From contig NZ_LT605203.1 in the NCBI RefSeq assembly GCF_900089495.1, forward strand, positions 669,501 through 733,500: 64,000 bases of DNA, read 5' to 3'. The translations under genes were made by a program, and so were the position numbers. The notes below the pieces were generated by a model that had not been told where the DNA came from, did no database searches, and saw nothing but the letters and a program-made list of their open reading frames with translations. Source of the stretch: Thiomonas sp. X19. GTDB lineage: Bacteria; Pseudomonadota; Gammaproteobacteria; Burkholderiales; Burkholderiaceae_C. Numbering within the stretch: position 1 is the stretch's first letter; each line of letters opens with the position of its first letter. Below are positions 61,951-64,000 of this stretch, piece by piece.

Positions 61951-64000
61951 TTACTTGCCGAGCCCCGGCAGCACGATGAAGGGGGCGTTGTTCTGCTGCG
62001 GAACCGGCTGGGCTTTGGCGGCGGGTCTGGCGCTCGGCGTCGGGGTGCCGCTGGTGATCGGCTCGCCGAAGCCGGAGGTGAGCCGGCCGCCAGCCGTACC
62101 CACCGCGGCAGCGGCCGCCGCGCCCGAGGCGGCGCCCAGCAACTGCGCCGGCACCGCGGCCGGGTCCAGCGGCGGGTATTGCTGCAGGAAATAGGCCTCT
62201 TTGGCGTTGGGCACGGCGAAGCGGCCCACCGAGGCGAAGCCGGTGGCCGGGTTCACCGGGATCTGCACCACGTCAGGCGGCGCCGCCCAGGGGATGTCGG
62301 GGTCGCCCTGCAGCGCGGTGCGCATGTATTGCATCCAGATCGGCAGCGCCACGCTGGCGCCCTGCTCGCCGCGGCCCAGGCTGCGCGGCTGGTTGTAGCC
62401 CACCCAGGTGATGGTCACGCGGTTGTGGTTGTAGCCGTCGAACCAGGCGTCGAAAAAGTGCGAGGTGGTGCCGGTCTTGCCGGCCAGATCGGTACGGCCC
62501 AGCGCCTGCGCCGCGGCGCCGGTGCCGTAGTGAATCACGTCCTGCATCATGCGCGTCATCAGGTAGGCGTTGCCGGGGCTGATGATGCGTGGCGCATCGG
62601 GCTGGCCGAGCGCCGTTTTCGGCGCGGTGAACAGCACATTGCCGCGCGCGTCCACCACGGTGCTGATGAGCGTGGGCTGCACCAGATAGCCGCCGCTGGC
62701 GAACACGCCGTAGGCGCGTGCCATCTGCAGCGGCGTGAAGCTGCCGGCGCCCAGCACCATGGTGGGGTAGGGGGGAATCTGGTCGAGCGGCAGGCCGAAC
62801 TGCGAGGCATGGTCGCGCGCATACGGCACGCCCACGGCCAGCACCACGCGCACGGCGCAGACGTTGTCGGAATGCGCCAGCGCGGCAGCGGCCGGCATGG
62901 GTCCGGCGAAGTGGTTCTCGTAGTTGTGCGGCTGCCACAGCGGCTGGCCGGCGCCGGGGTTGATGGAGATGGGCGCGTCGTCGATGATGGTGGACGGCGC
63001 CAGCCCCTCGGCCACCGCGGCCGAGTAGATGAAGGGTTTGAAGCTGGAGCCGGGCTGGCGGTAGGCCTGGTTCACATGGTCGAACTTCTCGTGGTTGAAG
63101 TCGAAGCCGCCCACCCAGGCCTGCACCGCGCCGGTCTGTGGCTGCAGCGACACCAGGGCCGATTGCGCCAGCGGCAGTTGCGCAATTTCCCAGCCGCCCT
63201 TGGGCAGTTTGAGCAGGCGCACCACGCTGCCCACCACCACGCGCTTGGCGGCCGGAGCCTTGTCGTACAGGCCGGGGCGGCAGAACGTCAGGCCGTCGCC
63301 GGTAATGGTTTCCTGCTGGCCGTCGCGCCGCACCACCACCACGGTCTTGGGGCTCACCTGCAACACCACGGCGGCTTTCAGCCCGCCCACGTCGTGCGCG
63401 TTCTTCAGCGCGGCCACGGCGGCTTGGGTGGCGGCGTGCTCGCCGTCTGGCAGGTCGATGTGGCGCTCCGGACCGCGCCAGCCTTGGCGCCGGTCGTAGG
63501 CCAGCAGGCCGGCGCGCACCGCGGCGTTGGCGGCGGTCTGGTCCTTGTCCAACAGCGTGGTGGTGACCTTGTAGCCGTCGGTGTAAGCGGCTTCGCCGAA
63601 GCGCGCCACCATGATTTGGCGCACCGCCTCGGCGGCGTAATCGGCGTCCACGCTGTAGTGCAGCACGCCCTGACCGGCGAGCACGTTCAGCGGCGCGGCG
63701 ATGGCGTCGTCGTATTGCTGCTTGCTGATGTCGCCCAGCGCCAGCATGCGCCCGAGCACGTAATGCTGGCGCCATACGGCCAGCTTCATGCTGTTCTGCG
63801 GGTTGTAGGCCGAGGGCGCTTGCGGCAGCCCGGCCAGCACCGCCATCTGCGCCAGGCTCAACTCGGTGAGCGGCTTGCCGTAGTACACCTGCGCAGCGGC
63901 GGCGAAGCCATAAGCGCGCTGGCCCAGATACACCTGGTTGAGGTAGCGGTCGAGAATCTGATCCTTGCTCAGCGTGTTCTCGATCTTGTAGGCCATCAGC
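61951..64000 (-). CDS. mrcA: Class A penicillin-binding protein 1A (N-terminus outside window)
   Basis: A bifunctional peptidoglycan glycosyltransferase/transpeptidase, 683 codons visible. The remaining glycosyltransferase part reads YKIENTLSKDQILDRYLNQV and YLGQRAYGFAAAAQVYYGKP; the transpeptidase motifs are SSFK (in RQPGSSFKPF), SDN (in AHSDNVCAV) and KTG (in AGKTGTTSHFF). The frame continues past 64000 (Leu codon before the first Met), so the catalytic glutamate, membrane anchor and start lie outside. A Pro/Ala-rich C-terminal tail (GTPTPSARPAAKAQPVPQQN) follows. PBP1A synthesises and cross-links cell-wall peptidoglycan. Confidence 0.93.
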   Translation of the reverse strand, partial: LMAYKIENTLSKDQILDRYLNQVYLGQRAYGFAAAAQVYYGKPLTELSLAQMAVLAGLPQAPSAYNPQNSMKLAVWRQHYVLGRMLALGDISKQQYDDAIAAPLNVLAGQGVLHYSVDADYAAEAVRQIMVARFGEAAYTDGYKVTTTLLDKDQTAANAAVRAGLLAYDRRQGWRGPERHIDLPDGEHAATQAAVAALKNAHDVGGLKAAVVLQVSPKTVVVVRRDGQQETITGDGLTFCRPGLYDKAPAAKRVVVGSVVRLLKLPKGGWEIAQLPLAQSALVSLQPQTGAVQAWVGGFDFNHEKFDHVNQAYRQPGSSFKPFIYSAAVAEGLAPSTIIDDAPISINPGAGQPLWQPHNYENHFAGPMPAAAALAHSDNVCAVRVVLAVGVPYARDHASQFGLPLDQIPPYPTMVLGAGSFTPLQMARAYGVFASGGYLVQPTLISTVVDARGNVLFTAPKTALGQPDAPRIISPGNAYLMTRMMQDVIHYGTGAAAQALGRTDLAGKTGTTSHFFDAWFDGYNHNRVTITWVGYNQPRSLGRGEQGASVALPIWMQYMRTALQGDPDIPWAAPPDVVQIPVNPATGFASVGRFAVPNAKEAYFLQQYPPLDPAAVPAQLLGAASGAAAAAAVGTAGGRLTSGFGEPITSGTPTPSARPAAKAQPVPQQNNAPFIVLPGLGK

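Overview
The window is 64 kb of GC-rich, densely coding chromosome from a betaproteobacterium, most likely of the order Burkholderiales. Gene order (lipB-lipA, hemE-priA), the protein types and the codon bias all point there. A Thiomonas-like genus is my best guess, but that is inference. Both edges cut genes: lipB on the left and a class A penicillin-binding protein on the right.

Left part (1-15.8 kb) is core metabolism: lipoate synthesis (lipB, lipA), malate synthase (aceB) and a LysR regulator pushed apart by an insertion sequence, a Zur-znuACB-type metal uptake operon, hemE and priA. Between hemE and priA lies an AT-rich non-coding stretch with four consensus DnaA boxes plus one near-match, all in one orientation, which looks like a replication origin.

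The 16.0-25.7 kb block is the most unusual: five same-strand genes encoding a circularly permuted ATP-grasp protein, an alpha-E protein, a transglutaminase-like/DUF2126 protein, an ATP-grasp/alpha-E fusion and a second transglutaminase-like protein. This is a predicted peptide ligation and cleavage system with no established substrate. Its largest gene has been lengthened in frame by three palindromic repeats. The same repeat families lie inside priA, at the start of an ABC permease gene and in several intergenic gaps.

From 25.9 to 30.9 kb come a decayed MFS transporter, two small membrane proteins and a single-chain indolepyruvate ferredoxin oxidoreductase.

From 31 to 52 kb is a polyamine region: a MocR/GabR-type regulator, a polyamine-type ABC importer, a second copy of the insertion sequence, then puuD, puuA, a putrescine-type aminotransferase, a PotFGHI importer behind a sigma-54-type promoter, an outer-membrane channel, a cupin, puuC and gabT. 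Together these could import putrescine and degrade it to succinate semialdehyde.

The right end carries a CPA2 potassium/proton antiporter, a LysR regulator divergent from hmgA with a perfect palindrome between them, a secreted repeat protein, an MFS transporter, a TlpA-like thioredoxin and the penicillin-binding protein. I saw no tRNA, rRNA, CRISPR array or phage genes.
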